Below, in pieces: positions 1 through 12,141 of a stretch of DNA of 52,500 nt; the first letter of the stretch is position 1; every line of letters starts with the position of its first letter. A program made the translations under genes and the position numbers. The notes beneath the pieces were generated by a model. It did no database searches, was not told the DNA's origin, and was given only the letters and a program-made list of their open reading frames with translations. The stretch comes from Anaeromyces robustus (taxonomy: Eukaryota > Neocallimastigomycota > Neocallimastigomycetes > Neocallimastigales > Neocallimastigaceae), in assembly GCA_002104895.1 (NCBI GenBank), contig MCFG01000176.1:70001-122500 (forward strand), read 5' to 3'.

Positions 1-1833
1 ATTATTTTAATGTATTTTAAAATTATATATATTTATTTTACTATATATATAACTTAATTATTCTCAAATAAAATATGATATTTAAATTTATATATATATA
101 TATATATATAATATTAAAAAAAATTATTTTTTTTTCCTATTTAATCTTTTAAATATTTAAAATAAATTATTTAATATTTTTCATTCCTTCTTTTTCGTAA
201 AAAAATTTAAAAATAATAACAAAAATATAAATAATAATAAATAATAATAAAAACTATAATTATAATAATAATTATTATTTTAATAAATTTTGACAATTTA
301 CTTTAATAACTGTTAAAGAAACCATAGAATCAATAATATTTATCTTTATCTTGAAAAATAAAAAATAAAAACAGATTATTGGGTGAATATAAAAATTATA
401 AAATTTTTAGTAACATTTTTTTAATTATATTAAAAATATATTAAATAATTTTATGTAAATTTTATGTAAATAAATTATAAATTTATGTTTAAGTTAACAT
501 TATTTATGTTAATATCATAAATTTATGTAATTTTAAAAATCATGTGTATGCACAAAAGGATTCGGTGCATTTCGACATAATTTATGTATTATCAACATAA
601 ATCACTTTAAAGTGTATACATATTTATATAATGCGCCACTCATATCAATTCTTGATGTATAATGTTTTTATATTTTCATAAAATCGATAATCTTAATAAA
701 TATTAAATAAAAATAAATAATAAATAATAAATAATAAATAAATAAATTTTCTGTTAAGAATTTTATTTTATTTTTATTATCAATTCTGTAATTAATTTTC
801 CTTTCTCATTTTTTATTTATCTTATTTAAATATAAATATTATAATATTTATTACTAAATATTATAATATTGATGAAATAATATATTACTTCATAAAGAAA
901 AGTTTTTTTGTAAATAATTTTTAAGTAATTGTTAAAAGCTTCTGAAGCATTATTTGTTATATGATTTTATATCGTTATAATCATTCCAATATTGAATATC
1001 ATAGTTATATAAATAAGTCTTACTAAAATATTCCAAATATTTTAAAAAAATATAAAAAACTATTTGCCTGACATATAATTACTATTTTAATATAATTATA
1101 AATATCAAATATTTATTCAAGATTTATAAAAGGAAAATCTTTGTAATGGTTTATAAAATAAATAAATAAATATTATAATTATATTTAACTTCATTATAAC
1201 ATAATTTATTTTATTTTATTTTATCTCTTAACGTCTTTAAAATGCCATACACAATATTTAATAGTTTCATTAGGAATAAAATAAAATAAAATGTGAAATG
1301 GGCTTCATAATAAATCTAACCTTATGTATATATTTTATACGCCACATTGTATTACATTTATCTAAATTATATAACATAAAAATATGTAAGTTATACATCA
1401 TGTGTTAATGTATTGATCATATGATATATTATTATACTATATTTAAGAACTAGACCTTTCTAAAAAAAAAAAAATTAATTAATTAAATAAAGTTATATTA
1501 AAGTATATTATAAATAAATAATAAATAAATAACAAATGAATTTTTATATCCCTATAATTAGGAGTTAATATAAAGGTTACACAAAAATAAAACATTTAAT
1601 GAATGAAACTTCTAAAAAAAATTTTTATACAAACATTTGACTAAAAAAAAAAAAAAAAAACATTTTATTATATGGATAATGGAATTTCTAATATTTATAA
1701 ATTTATTATAGCATTTTGACATTTAATTAATGGAATTTCCAAAAATTTTTATATTTTTATATAAAAGAAATAATTTGACCAGAAAAAAAAGTAAAAAAAA
1801 AAAAAAAAAAAAATTCATAAATTATAAAAAAAA

Positions 1834-1870
<37 letters not shown>

Positions 1871-1923
1871 TAAAAAAAAATTATAAACAAACAAACAAAC
1901 AAATAAATATAAAATTAATAAAG
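1..1923. other. Intergenic region upstream of the deacetylase gene
   Basis: No gene is visible. The stretch is AT-rich low-complexity DNA with many stops in all frames. Two parts are less monotonous: 440-600, with six copies of TTTATGT and a small hairpin at 548-570, and 1230-1360, which contains scattered G and C. The last 150 bases before the start codon are long A runs, typical of dictyostelid 5' flanks. They end in a short (CAAA)n run just before the ATG. Confidence 0.6.
440..600. promoter_or_regulatory. TTTATGT motif cluster with small hairpin
   Basis: TTTATGT occurs six times between about 450 and 590, plus one inverted copy near 595. Within the cluster, ATGCAC (548-553) and GTGCAT (565-570) can form a stem around an 11-nt loop. 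The cluster lies about 1.3 kb upstream of the deacetylase start. A regulatory role is only inferred from motif density. It could equally be an old diverged repeat. Confidence 0.2.
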
Positions 1924-3820
1924 ATGCGTTTTACAGTAAAAACTTTATTAGCTCTTACTGCATGTAAGTATATTATATAATATAAAAAAATGAATAAAAT
2001 AATAATAATATATGAAATGAAATAAAAAAAAAACATATTTATATAAAAAAAATAAAATATAATAAATATATAAGATTTAAAAATAAAAAATAAAAATTGT
2101 AAATAAAAGAAAAAAATATTGTAAAATCAAAGCCAAAGAAAAAATATAATGAATAAATAATAAAATAAAATCAAAGGAAAAGAAAAGAAAAATAAAATGA
2201 ATAAATAATAATAATTATTATTTATTATAAATAGAATTCTTTTTTGTTTCTTTATTTAGATCTCTTAATATTTAAAATAACAAATAATTACCAATGAAAA
2301 ATGTAATCTAAAAAAATAAAAATAAAACAAAGATAATTTAAAAAGATATATATAAAAAACATATCATATTATATATGATTTTTAATACCATAAAATTAAA
2401 ATGAAAAGTAAATGAAAAAAAAAATAAAAGTAAAATAAATAAAATAACGATTATTAAAACAAAGAATTATTAAAAATAAAAATAAAATAAAATAAAATAA
2501 AATAACGATTATTTAAAACAAAAGAATAAAATAAAAATAGAATAAACGATAATTAAAATAAAAGAATTATTAAAATAACGTATAATCGTTAAAACAAAAG
2601 AAAGTAACAATTATTAAAAAAATTATTATCAAAATAAAAAAAATTAAAAAAAAATAAATAATGACAAAAATTAAAACAAAACAAAATAAAATAAAATATT
2701 AATTTCTTTATTTATATATTAATTTATCTAACCATCAAAAATTTTTTATTTAGTTATGACTGTTAAAGCCCAAGAAGCTACAGCTTATGCCGATGGTAAT
2801 ACTGCTGCCACTGGTGCTGCTGCTACTGATAAAACTGCTGCTACTACTGCTGCTACTACTGCTAATACTGCTAATGCAGCTACTACTGGTGCTACTGCTA
2901 ATCCTCCTGTTACTGGTGGTGAAATTTTATCTTGTACTGTTCCAAATACCATTGCTTGGACTTTTGATGATGGACCATATCAATTTACTGAACAATTACT
3001 CGATACATTAAAGGCTAATAATATTAAGGTTACTTTCTTCGTTAATGGTAACAACTGGTGGGGTGACTTAAGAGAAGACCCTGCTAAATTAGCTGTTCTT
3101 AAGAGAGCTTGTACTGAAGGTCATCAAATTGCTTCTCACACTTGGAATCACTGGACTGATCCAAATATTCCAGGTGAAAGTATTGAACCAGCTACTATTG
3201 AAGAAATTAAGAGTACTTTAGATCCATTAGATGACCTCATTGAACAACAATGTGGTTTCCGTCCAAAATACTTCAGAGCTCCAAAGGGTGAAATTAAACC
3301 TGAAACTGTTAGTTTTGTTAATCAATTAGGTTACAAACTTATTAAATGGGATACCGATACTAATGATTGGCATACTGCTTGGAATACTAAAACTAATCAA
3401 TGGAGTGATGTTGGTCCAGAACAAGATCCAAATGTTATAGATGATCCACAAAGAAGAGTTAAAGAAGCTGAAGAATTCCTTACTGCCGAATTTAATTTAA
3501 AGAAGCCAAGTTACCTTATCTTAGATCATGATGTTAAAGAACACACTGTTAAACAAATTGTTCCATGGCTTATTGAAAATTATCAAACTTTACTTCCAGG
3601 TTACAAATTTGTTACTGTTGCTGAATGTCTTGGTGATGTCCCATTAAGTGAAGTTCCAGGTAATAATACTGTTGTAGTTGATAAATCTGTTAGTAACCTT
3701 AATGCTACTAATCCTAATGCTAATGCTGATGCTAAATCTTCATCTCTTGTCTCATCTGAAGTTTCTACTTTCTATGTTATGGCTGCTTTATTAATTTCCA
3801 CTATTTTTATGTTATTTTAA
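1924..3820 (+). CDS. GPI-anchored polysaccharide (chitin) deacetylase-like protein
   Basis: Two exons, 1924-1963 and 2754-3820, join to 368 codons plus stop. The donor is GTAAGT and the acceptor TTTAG. The first exon supplies the start of a signal peptide, MRFTVKTLLALTA, which continues into exon 2 and probably ends after VKAQ. Residues about 27-64 are a Thr/Ala-rich, mucin-like linker. The NodB fold follows with all five family motifs: TFDDGP (D85, D86), HTWNH (H142, H146), RAPKG (R188), DTNDW (about 215-219) and LDH (H272). The last 18 residues are hydrophobic after a Ser/Asn-rich stretch, as in a GPI-attachment signal. Family members remove acetyl groups from N-acetylglucosamine or N-acetylgalactosamine polymers using a divalent metal. 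The metal ligands and catalytic Asp are present, so it should be active at the cell surface or in the coat. The substrate cannot be read from sequence. Confidence 0.9.
1964..2753 (+). other. Long intron of the deacetylase gene with degenerate repeats
   Basis: This 790-nt intron is long for a dictyostelid and splits the signal-peptide coding region after 13 codons. From about 2444 to 2620 it holds four or five imperfect copies of a motif like AACGATTATTAAAACAAA followed by A-rich spacer. One of them (around 2580) is rearranged. No second gene or RNA was recognised inside. Confidence 0.75.
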
Positions 3821-4622
3821 TTTAAATAATTAAAGAAAAAAAAATATATAAATAAATATATAATATATTTTTTTAAAAAAATAAAAATTTTAACAAAATA
3901 GAAATTTATTATTATTTTTTTTTTCGTTTTTTTTTTTTTTTTTTTTAAAAAAAAAAGAAAAGAAAAAGAAAAAGAAAATAATAATCAATATAATTATTAA
4001 AAAAAAATTATAGAAAAATAATTTATATACAACAACAATATATCTAACATATATTAAAATAATCATAAATTTTATAAATTCATTATATATAAAATATAAT
4101 AAATAAATAAAATAATAAATAAAAATAATAATATAATAATATAATAATATAATAATATAATATAATAATATTTAATAAATAAAAATTTTATATATAAAAT
4201 AAAATAAAATAAAATAAAATAAAATAAAATAAAAAAAGAAAGAAAAGAAAGAAAAATTACAAATAATAAAATAAAATAAAATAATTGATTAATTATGTAA
4301 AAAAAAGAAAAAAAAAAAAAACTTATTATTTTATAAGATGGTTAAAAACTCTTTTTTTTTTTTTTTTCAAGTTTTATTTTTATTTTAATTTCTTTATTTT
4401 TTTTTTTTTTTTTTATTTTTTTTATTATTTTATTTTTATTTTATAATATATATTAATAATAATAATAATAATAATAAAAAATAGTAGTAGTAAGAAGTAG
4501 TAACAAATGAAATAGATATAATATTTTAAAAAGTTAAAAATAGTGGAATTTTTTTTTTTCTTTTTTTTATGATTATTATAATTATAAAAATTATAAAAAT
4601 TATAATATCATATAATTTTTTA

Positions 4623-4664
<42 letters not shown>

Positions 4665-5139
4665 AAATCAAAATCAAAACTAAATCAAAACAAAAAAAAA
4701 TAAAAAAAAATAATAAATAATAAATAATAAATAATAAATAATAAATAATAAATAATAAATAATAAATAAAATAAATAAAAAATAAAAAGTAATAATAGCA
4801 AAATAACAAAAAAAAATATAAAAAAAAATAAAAAATAAAAAATAAAATAAAATAAAATAAAATAAATAAAATTAAAATATAATTAAAATACAAAACAAAA
4901 CAAATAACAAAAAAAAAATAAATAAAATAAAGAATAAAAAATAAAAAATAAAGAATAAAGAAAATATATATTAAAAAAGTAATTTAAAAACTCTTAACTA
5001 TATCTATATTATAACTTAATTTTTTCTTTAATGATTTATTATTTATAAAATTATAAAGAAAAAATTAATAATAGATATAATGGTATTATGTATTTGTATT
5101 TGTATTTAAAAATTTTGTATTTAAAATAAATATTTTTTG

Positions 5140-5167
<28 letters not shown>
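3821..5167. other. Low-complexity intergenic DNA
   Basis: This is the 3' flank of the deacetylase gene. It holds A and T homopolymers of up to about 30 bases, (AAAAT)n near 4197-4233 and (ATAATAA)n near 4708-4770. Open frames here encode only homopolymeric Phe, Tyr and Leu, and none looks like a gene. Confidence 0.7.
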
Positions 5168-5171
<4 letters not shown>

Positions 5172-5640
5172 GAATTAAGGGAAAATGTTTTTCAATTTTT
5201 TGGAGAACCTATATCTTCTTTCTTCCAAAACTTGTGTTAAAAATTAATGAACAATTTTCTGATTCTTTCAGTAAGACTTAAAAAGGAGTTTCGACAAGGA
5301 TATGTTGTTCCTTATCTCCTTATACTATTTTAATTTGATATACTGAATATGGGGTTGTGGAGGATTATTTATAGATGATATTGTGTTCTTTATGCCCTTA
5401 GTAGATCTCGTATGAACAAATTTCTTCACTTAGTTGATAAATGGGTTAAGGGCAACGAGAAATGACTTTTTGGAATTTAATAAATGTGCCACATTAGCAT
5501 GTTAGATATGAAAAAAAAAAAATCGGAATTTTATTCTTAGAGAAGATAAGATCCTACGTTTTTATTTAACAGGAATTGCAATTCCTAAAAAACAGACTTT
5601 TATACTTAACCTTGGTGTTCCTTTTCATATATAAACTCTA
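5168..5640 (+). mobile_element. Decayed non-LTR (LINE-type) reverse transcriptase fragment
   Basis: This island has clearly more G+C than its surroundings. Read across frameshifts, it shows reverse-transcriptase blocks in the right order. First is KINEQFSDSFS leading into EFRQGYVVPYLLILF (about 5240-5330), which matches the family's GVRQG..SPLLFN block. Next is GGLFIDDIVFF (about 5360-5395), which matches the F/YADD active-site block. Then comes LEFNKCATLA (about 5475-5500), which matches the thumb KCATL block. Last is IPKKQTFILNLGVPF (about 5575-5620), which matches the YLGIPF block. Several stops and at least three frame changes show it is dead. D. discoideum carries tRNA-gene-targeted L1-like TRE elements, and a TRE-like origin is plausible. 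I see no tRNA gene next to it. Confidence 0.7.
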
Positions 5641-6505
5641 GATTTAAAAATTTGTTATTAATAAAATGAAAAAAATAAAGTTAATAATAAGGCTTTGTTT
5701 TCAATACAAAGTTTTTTTAAAAAAAAAAAAATGATTTGATTCCTATTCCTCTTATTTAATATTTTATAATATTTAATATTTAATATTAATTTATATATAA
5801 AAATTTATGTATTATTAAAGTTTAACTTTTTCATTTTTTTCATTGGATTTAATTTAATTTTATTGGTTTAATAATTTAAAATTAAAACTGATTTACCATT
5901 GACATCAATTTACAACAATTTACAAAAATTTCCATTTACAACAATTTTTATTTACAACATTTTTCCACAGTATCATTAACTTTTTATTTTATTTTATTTT
6001 AATTTCATTTCATTGAAAATAAATTTTTTTTCACCATAATTTTTGTTCTTATTTTTGTTCTTATTTTATATATATAATAAATAAATAAATAAATAAAGAA
6101 GGTAGAAAAGAAAGAAATTACTTTATACTTTATATTTTATACTTTATACTTTTTATAATACTTTTTTAATAATGATTACATCATTTTCATTATTCCCAAA
6201 AAAGGTTTTATTTATTTATTATACTTTTAAAAGTTTTTTTTGTTTTTTTTTTTTTTTTTTGAAAAAAAATTTTTTTTTTCATTTGTTCTATTTTGTTTTT
6301 GTATTTTTTATTATCCATTATTATTATCCATTATTATTATTCATGATTATTACTTATTATTATTTATTATTATCCATTATTATTATTCATGATTATTATC
6401 CATTATTATTCATGATTATTATTTGTTTTTTTGTTTTTTTTGTTTTATTATTATTTGTTCTATTTTGTAACAATTCTTCAACTAAAAAAAAATTATAATA
6501 ATTAA

Positions 6506-6589
6506 AATTAGAATTAGAATTAGAATTAGAATTAGAATTAGAATTAGAATTAGAATTAGAATTAGAATTAGAATTAGAATTAGAATTAA
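6506..6589 (+). repeat. (GAATTA)n hexanucleotide array
   Basis: About 14 nearly perfect tandem copies of GAATTA. The array stands out because neighbouring repeats have units of three or four bases and no G. It lies in non-coding DNA. Confidence 0.9.
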
Positions 6590-6897
6590 AAGTAGAATTT
6601 AAAAAATAATAATTTATAAATAAATAATATTAACATTTATAATATTAAACATTAATAATAATGATTCATCCTTTATTATTTATTAATTATTTATTATTTA
6701 TGATTATATTATATATTTTAATTTTTATAAAGTCTAAATTTTTAATACACTATACCATATGAAGTAATTATAAATTATTACTATCTATTAAATAATAAAT
6801 TATTATTCTTTATTAGATTAAGTTTTAATATGTACAATTACTTTATAACATGTACTTTTTAAATTAAATTTAAATAAAATTTTCATTATTTTATTGC

Positions 6898-6936
<39 letters not shown>

Positions 6937-8212
6937 AAATTTTTATTTTTTTTTTTCTTTTTTTTTTTTATCTGGAAAACTTAAAAAAAATTTTTTTTTT
7001 CTTCTTTTCTTTTTCTTTTTCTTTTTCTTTTTTTTTTAATTTTAATTTTTTAAAACCTTAATTTTATTTATTTAAAATTTCTTATTTTTTTTTTTATTAT
7101 TTTTTTCATTTTTTTTCTTTTTTTTTTTCTTTTTTTACCATAAAAGTTTAAGTAAACTTTTTTTTTAATATTGTTTTTGTAAAATATTGTTCTTCTAAAA
7201 TAAGTAAATAAATAAATAAATGAATAAATAATTAATTAAATAAACAATTAATTAAATAATTAAATAAATAATTAATTAAAATAAGTAAATAAAAAATTTT
7301 TTTAAATTATAACGTAACACAAATTTATTATTATTTACTAAATTACTTATTTTCTTATTTTAATTATTATTATTATCTTTAATATTTAAAAATTTAAGAA
7401 TTATTATTTCATAATAAAATAGATTTTCCTTATTATTTATTTATTATTGATAATAACTACTTGTAAAATATTTATTATTCATTATTCCTTTATTCATTTA
7501 TTCATTATTCATTTATTCATTTATTCATTATTCCTTTATTTCTTTTATTTATTAAATAATAAATTAATGATGATACTATTCATTATTCTTTATTATTAAA
7601 TATAAAAATGATTGTTTTATTTAATTTCTGCATTTTTTTTTTTATGTTTTTTCTTCTGGGCAAAAATACTACACTAATTACACTAATAATAATAAGTAAT
7701 AATAAATAATAGTAAGTAATAATAAAATAATAATAAAATAATAATAATAATAATAAATTAATTAAAATAATGGCATAGTATTTAATTAATAAAAAATAAT
7801 AAAATAATAATATAAAAAAAATGGGCTTTAATAAAAAAAATTCATATGTTCAATTAAATAATGCTTAATATATATAATAATATATAATCTTAAAGATTTA
7901 ATAATGATAATTAAATAGATATTGATAATAAACATAGGAAAAAATAAAAAAAAAGGAAAGGAAATAAAAGGAAAGGAAATAATAATAATAATAATAATAA
8001 AAAACCGTATGACATAATAAATTAAAATATATATATATATATTATTATTGACATGATTTTTTTTTTTTTTGAAATATTATTATAATAATTAAAATAATCA
8101 TTTATTATAAATTTAATACATATGCTAAAAAAAAAAAAAAAGTCTCCTTATTTAATTTAAAAAATCATCCAATTTTTTTTTTTTTTTTTTTTTGTATTTT
8201 ATTTTATTTTAA

Positions 8213-8214
8213 TT

Positions 8215-8293
<79 letters not shown>

Positions 8294-8295
8294 TT
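8213..8295 (+). repeat. (ATTT)n tetranucleotide array
   Basis: About 20 tandem copies of ATTT in an intergenic region, preceded by a long T run at about 8172-8193. Confidence 0.9.
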
Positions 8296-8903
8296 ATAAT
8301 TAATTATAATAAATAATAATTAATAATAATAAATAATAATAAAAAAAAATTTTTTTATTTTCTTTTCTTTTTTTAGGTGATATAAAAGTTAATATTTAAA
8401 GTTAAAGTAGTACAAAAGTTGTTTTTTAAATGGTTTATTTTTTTTTTTTTTTTTTAAAAAAAAATTGACGATCATTATCATTGTTATTTTTTTTTTGTTT
8501 GTTTTTTTCTTTTTTTTTATTTATTTATTTTTTTATTTATTTATTTATTGAAAAAAGAATAAATAAAATAAAATAAAAATAAAAATAATGGATCAATAGC
8601 AATAGAAGATTATTATTTTTGATTTTTTTTTTTTTGATTTTTTTTTTCTTTTTTCTTTTTTTTTTTTTGATTTTTTTTTTTCCTTACCTTAAATCTAATT
8701 TTTATTTGATTTAATCTTATATCTTAGATATTATATATTATAAAATAAAATAATATATTATATAATAAAAAAATTAAAATAAAATATAAAAAAAATTATT
8801 ATGTACAAAAATGTTGGATTACATTACATATAATAAATAAATAAAAAAAATAAAATAAATAATATATAAAAATAATGAATCCACATTTATATATATAGAT
8901 ATG

Positions 8904-8940
<37 letters not shown>

Positions 8941-9071
8941 TATAATAAATATAATAATAATACATATATATATATTACACAATTATATAAAATAAACACA
9001 CGATGCTTTAATTAATTATATTATTTTTATAATTTTTTTTTTATATATTTTTTTTATATTTTTTTTTTTTT

Positions 9072-9102
<31 letters not shown>

Positions 9103-9251
9103 CTTTTAATTATTACTTTTTCACTTTTCCTTTCTTTTTTTTTTATGGTTATAAAATATATTACATATATAAAAAGTTTATAAAATTAAAAAAAAATTTT
9201 TTTGTAAATATTTATAAATTTATATAATTATTATTACTATTATTATTATTA

Positions 9252-9278
9252 TGAAAAGATTAATCTATAATCTTTTCA
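9252..9278. other. Perfect 11-bp hairpin
   Basis: TGAAAAGATTA (9252-9262) and its exact complement TAATCTTTTCA (9268-9278) are separated by five bases. No adjacent gene is visible, so a terminator role is not supported. Confidence 0.5.
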
Positions 9279-9499
9279 TTTTATTTCTTTTTTTTCTTTT
9301 TCTTTTTCTTTTTTCTATATTTATATAAATATATAAATTTATAAATAATTAATGGAATATTTTTTTTTTCAAAAAAAAAAAAAAAAAATATTTAAATAAG
9401 AAAAAAAAAAAAAGAATAAAATAAGAAAAGATGTGAAAAAAAAAAAAAAAAAAAAAAAAGAAGAAGAAATAAATAAATCATATTTGATATATATATCAT

Positions 9500-9865
9500 A
9501 TTTGTTATTTATTTTTGATTTTTGTTTTTGATTTTTGTTTTTGATTTTTGTTTTTGATTTATTTGATTTTATTTTATTTTATAATTTGTTATTTTGTTTG
9601 TTTGTTTGTTTGTTTTTTTCTGTTTTATTTGTTTTATTTGCTTTATTTTATTTTTGTTTTATTTTATTTTTGTTTTTTGATTTTTGTTTTTTAATTTGTT
9701 TTTTTTTTTTTTTATTTTGCACTGTGTTAAGTGTTTTTGATTGTGTTTGTAATTGTGTGTTTGTGAGTTTGTGTGTGTGTGTGTATTTTGAAAACATTGT
9801 TTTCATTTTGCGTTTGCTAAAAGAAATATTTTTTTTTTTTTTGTTTTGTTTTAATTTAAATTAAC
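9500..9865 (+). other. Strand-asymmetric G/T-rich block
   Basis: The upper strand is almost only T and G. Repeated TTTTTGATTTTTG units (about 9505-9560) are followed by TTTG tetramers and a GTGTGTGTGT tract near 9770-9785. C is nearly absent. A small hairpin, TGAAAAC ATT GTTTTCA, lies at 9789-9805. No gene was recognised. Confidence 0.5.
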
Positions 9866-11126
9866 GAAATAATAATATTATATATTATTATATTATTATT
9901 ATTTCATATAAAATTTTAAAAAAACTGTATCTTTATTTTTTTTTTTCCTTTTGATTTTTTATACAGTTTATGTTATTTCAGGTTATTAGCTTTTTCCATA
10001 GCATTTAAAATAATTAAATTAAATATTTATTCAATTTATTATTTATATTTATATATATATTATTTTTTGTATTATATATATATTAATCTTAAAAAAAATT
10101 TTTTTTGTTTTTTCCTGTTTATTATTTTTGCTTGTTTTGTTTGTTTTGCTAAAAGAAAATAAAATAAAATTCAAAGAAATCTTAAATCTTGTATAATTTT
10201 TTTTTATTTCCTTTAAAAATAAATATTTACTTTGAATTATTTTAAACATTCATTTCTATTTTTTTTTTTTTTAACTTTTTGATAGTTTATTTTATTTGTT
10301 TGATGATTCATTTTATTTGCTTGATGAATTATGTTATTTTTTATTTTTTTGAGTTTATGATATATATATAATATTATCAAATATTTAAATTTATTTTTTT
10401 CTTTCTTTTTTTTTTTTTTTTTTTTTTTCTTTCTTTTCTTTTTTTCCTTTTTTTTTTTTATAATGTTAAAATTACTGGTATTTGGAAAGTGATGAAAAAT
10501 AAATATTAAAATAAAAGACTATACTCTTATTATCAAAAAAAAAATTATAAATAAAAAAAATTAATGATGGTATTTTTATTTTTGGTATTGGGTTTGTTGG
10601 TTATTGATTATTGGTATGATTTTTAAATAAAACTTTATAAAAAAAAAAAATTTAATAAATATATTTAATGGTATTATATAATCGGATTTTAATGGTAGTG
10701 GATGTTTTTTAAATTAGTTTTGTATTAATGAAATTAATGTGATGTGATTTAAAACTGAAAAACACTTAATCAAAACTGCAAATATATTCTAAAATTATTA
10801 TAATCTCTAATAAAAATTAAAATAAACTAATATTAAAAGTAAAAGTTTTTCATTCTTTTTGCTTTGTTTTTATATTTCCTCTTTTTCTTTTTCTCTTTTC
10901 AAAAAAAAAAAAAAAATCATAATAAATTCTTTAAAAACTGGTATAAAGAAGAAAAAGAAAGTGTTTGTTTTTTTTTTTTGAAAAAACATATAAATTATTT
11001 CCAAAATTGTATGACTCTCATTATGGTATAAAAATTAATAATTATAATTAAAATCAATCAATAAATAAATAAATAATATTAATTGATTGATTGATTGATT
11101 TTAATTACATTTTTTATTGATTTTCA

Positions 11127-12141
11127 TTATTCCACTATGGATGTCCTTGAATGATTACTACTTAATGAAGATTTATTATCTGCTGCTTGAGGAAAAGAAA
11201 AATACGGATCTCTACCTATATCCGAATTTGTATTATTACTAAAATGTGATAATTTTATATCTTTCACACTTAGTTTACTACTTTTACTTCTAATACTATC
11301 ATTTGTATTTGCATTAGAAACTGAACTTCCACTTGTATTAACACGACGACGTGGTTGTACTTCTTTTCTATCATATAATGAAGTGTTTTCCGATAAGAAT
11401 ATACGATATCTATTTAAAAATATAGCTAACATAGCCATAAATGAAATATCAACACCAGCAGATATTTCATAGATATAATTATATTCTTTTGTAACTTGTA
11501 AATTCTTTTCTTTTAAATAGAATTTTGCTATAAGTGGGGCATCTTCTTCGAAAACTCCATAATATATTCCAATTTGTGTAAATTTTCTATTAGTTTTAAT
11601 TTGTAATATTTCTTTTTTACCATTGGCTTTATTAACAAAATATACTTTAACTCTATCAGAGCCAAATTTAATTTTAACTCTAAATTTGGTATCATCATCT
11701 TTTATGAAGATCCTATAATTTAAAATAACATTTTAAAAGAAAAAAAATTTATTAATTGATTAATTAATTAAATTAAATTTGTTATTTTTATTGATAAAAA
11801 AAATAAAAAGAAATTGATATTATATATTAAAAAAAGTATTTATAAATAAAAAAAAATATTTACTTTGAAGTTTTCTTTTCTCTATTTTCTTTTAAATTTA
11901 GTACTGGTCTATTTCTCATATCACATAAATATACTTCTTTACAATCAGGTAAAGGTTTAAACATTAAAAAATATATACGATTAATTTTATCATAAAATAT
12001 ATATCTTTTCTTTTCATGAATTATATCTTTTTTAACATTAATAGTATAATTCTTATTGAAAACGTAAGTTTTATCATGTAAAAATATTTCATTTGGGGGA
12101 CAAGCTAATTCTTGGCCCTTAAGACTATATGAATTTCCCAT
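11127..12141 (-). CDS. LURP1-related / tubby C-terminal-like domain protein
   Basis: Two exons on the minus strand, 12141-11864 and 11712-11127 (donor GTAAAT, acceptor TATAG), give 287 residues. Residues 1 to about 185 resemble the LURP-one-related family: short alternating beta strands (KTYVFNKNYTINVKK, KRYIFYDKINRIYFL, KFRVKIKFGSDRVKVYF) ending in the diagnostic helix region YEISAGVDISFMAML (about 173-187). This fold is shared with phospholipid scramblases and tubby, a 12-stranded barrel around a hydrophobic helix. Residues about 200-287 are a Ser/Asn-rich, probably disordered tail with basic patches (PRRRV). Family members are linked to membranes or signalling, but no reaction can be assigned. 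The start is the first ATG after an A/T leader, and no signal peptide is seen. Confidence 0.8.

Larger units (their letters stand above)
5641..11126. other. Gene-free low-complexity region
   Basis: About 5.5 kb of T-rich and A-rich DNA. It holds the hexamer array at 6506-6589, an (ATTT)n array at 8213-8295, poly(A) and poly(T) runs of 20-30 bases (for example 6899-6933 and 8910-8938), a perfect hairpin at 9252-9278 and a G/T-rich block at 9500-9865. ORFs here, such as 9535-9864, are homopolymer-coded Phe/Leu stretches without family resemblance. The two flanking genes converge on this region. Confidence 0.65.
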
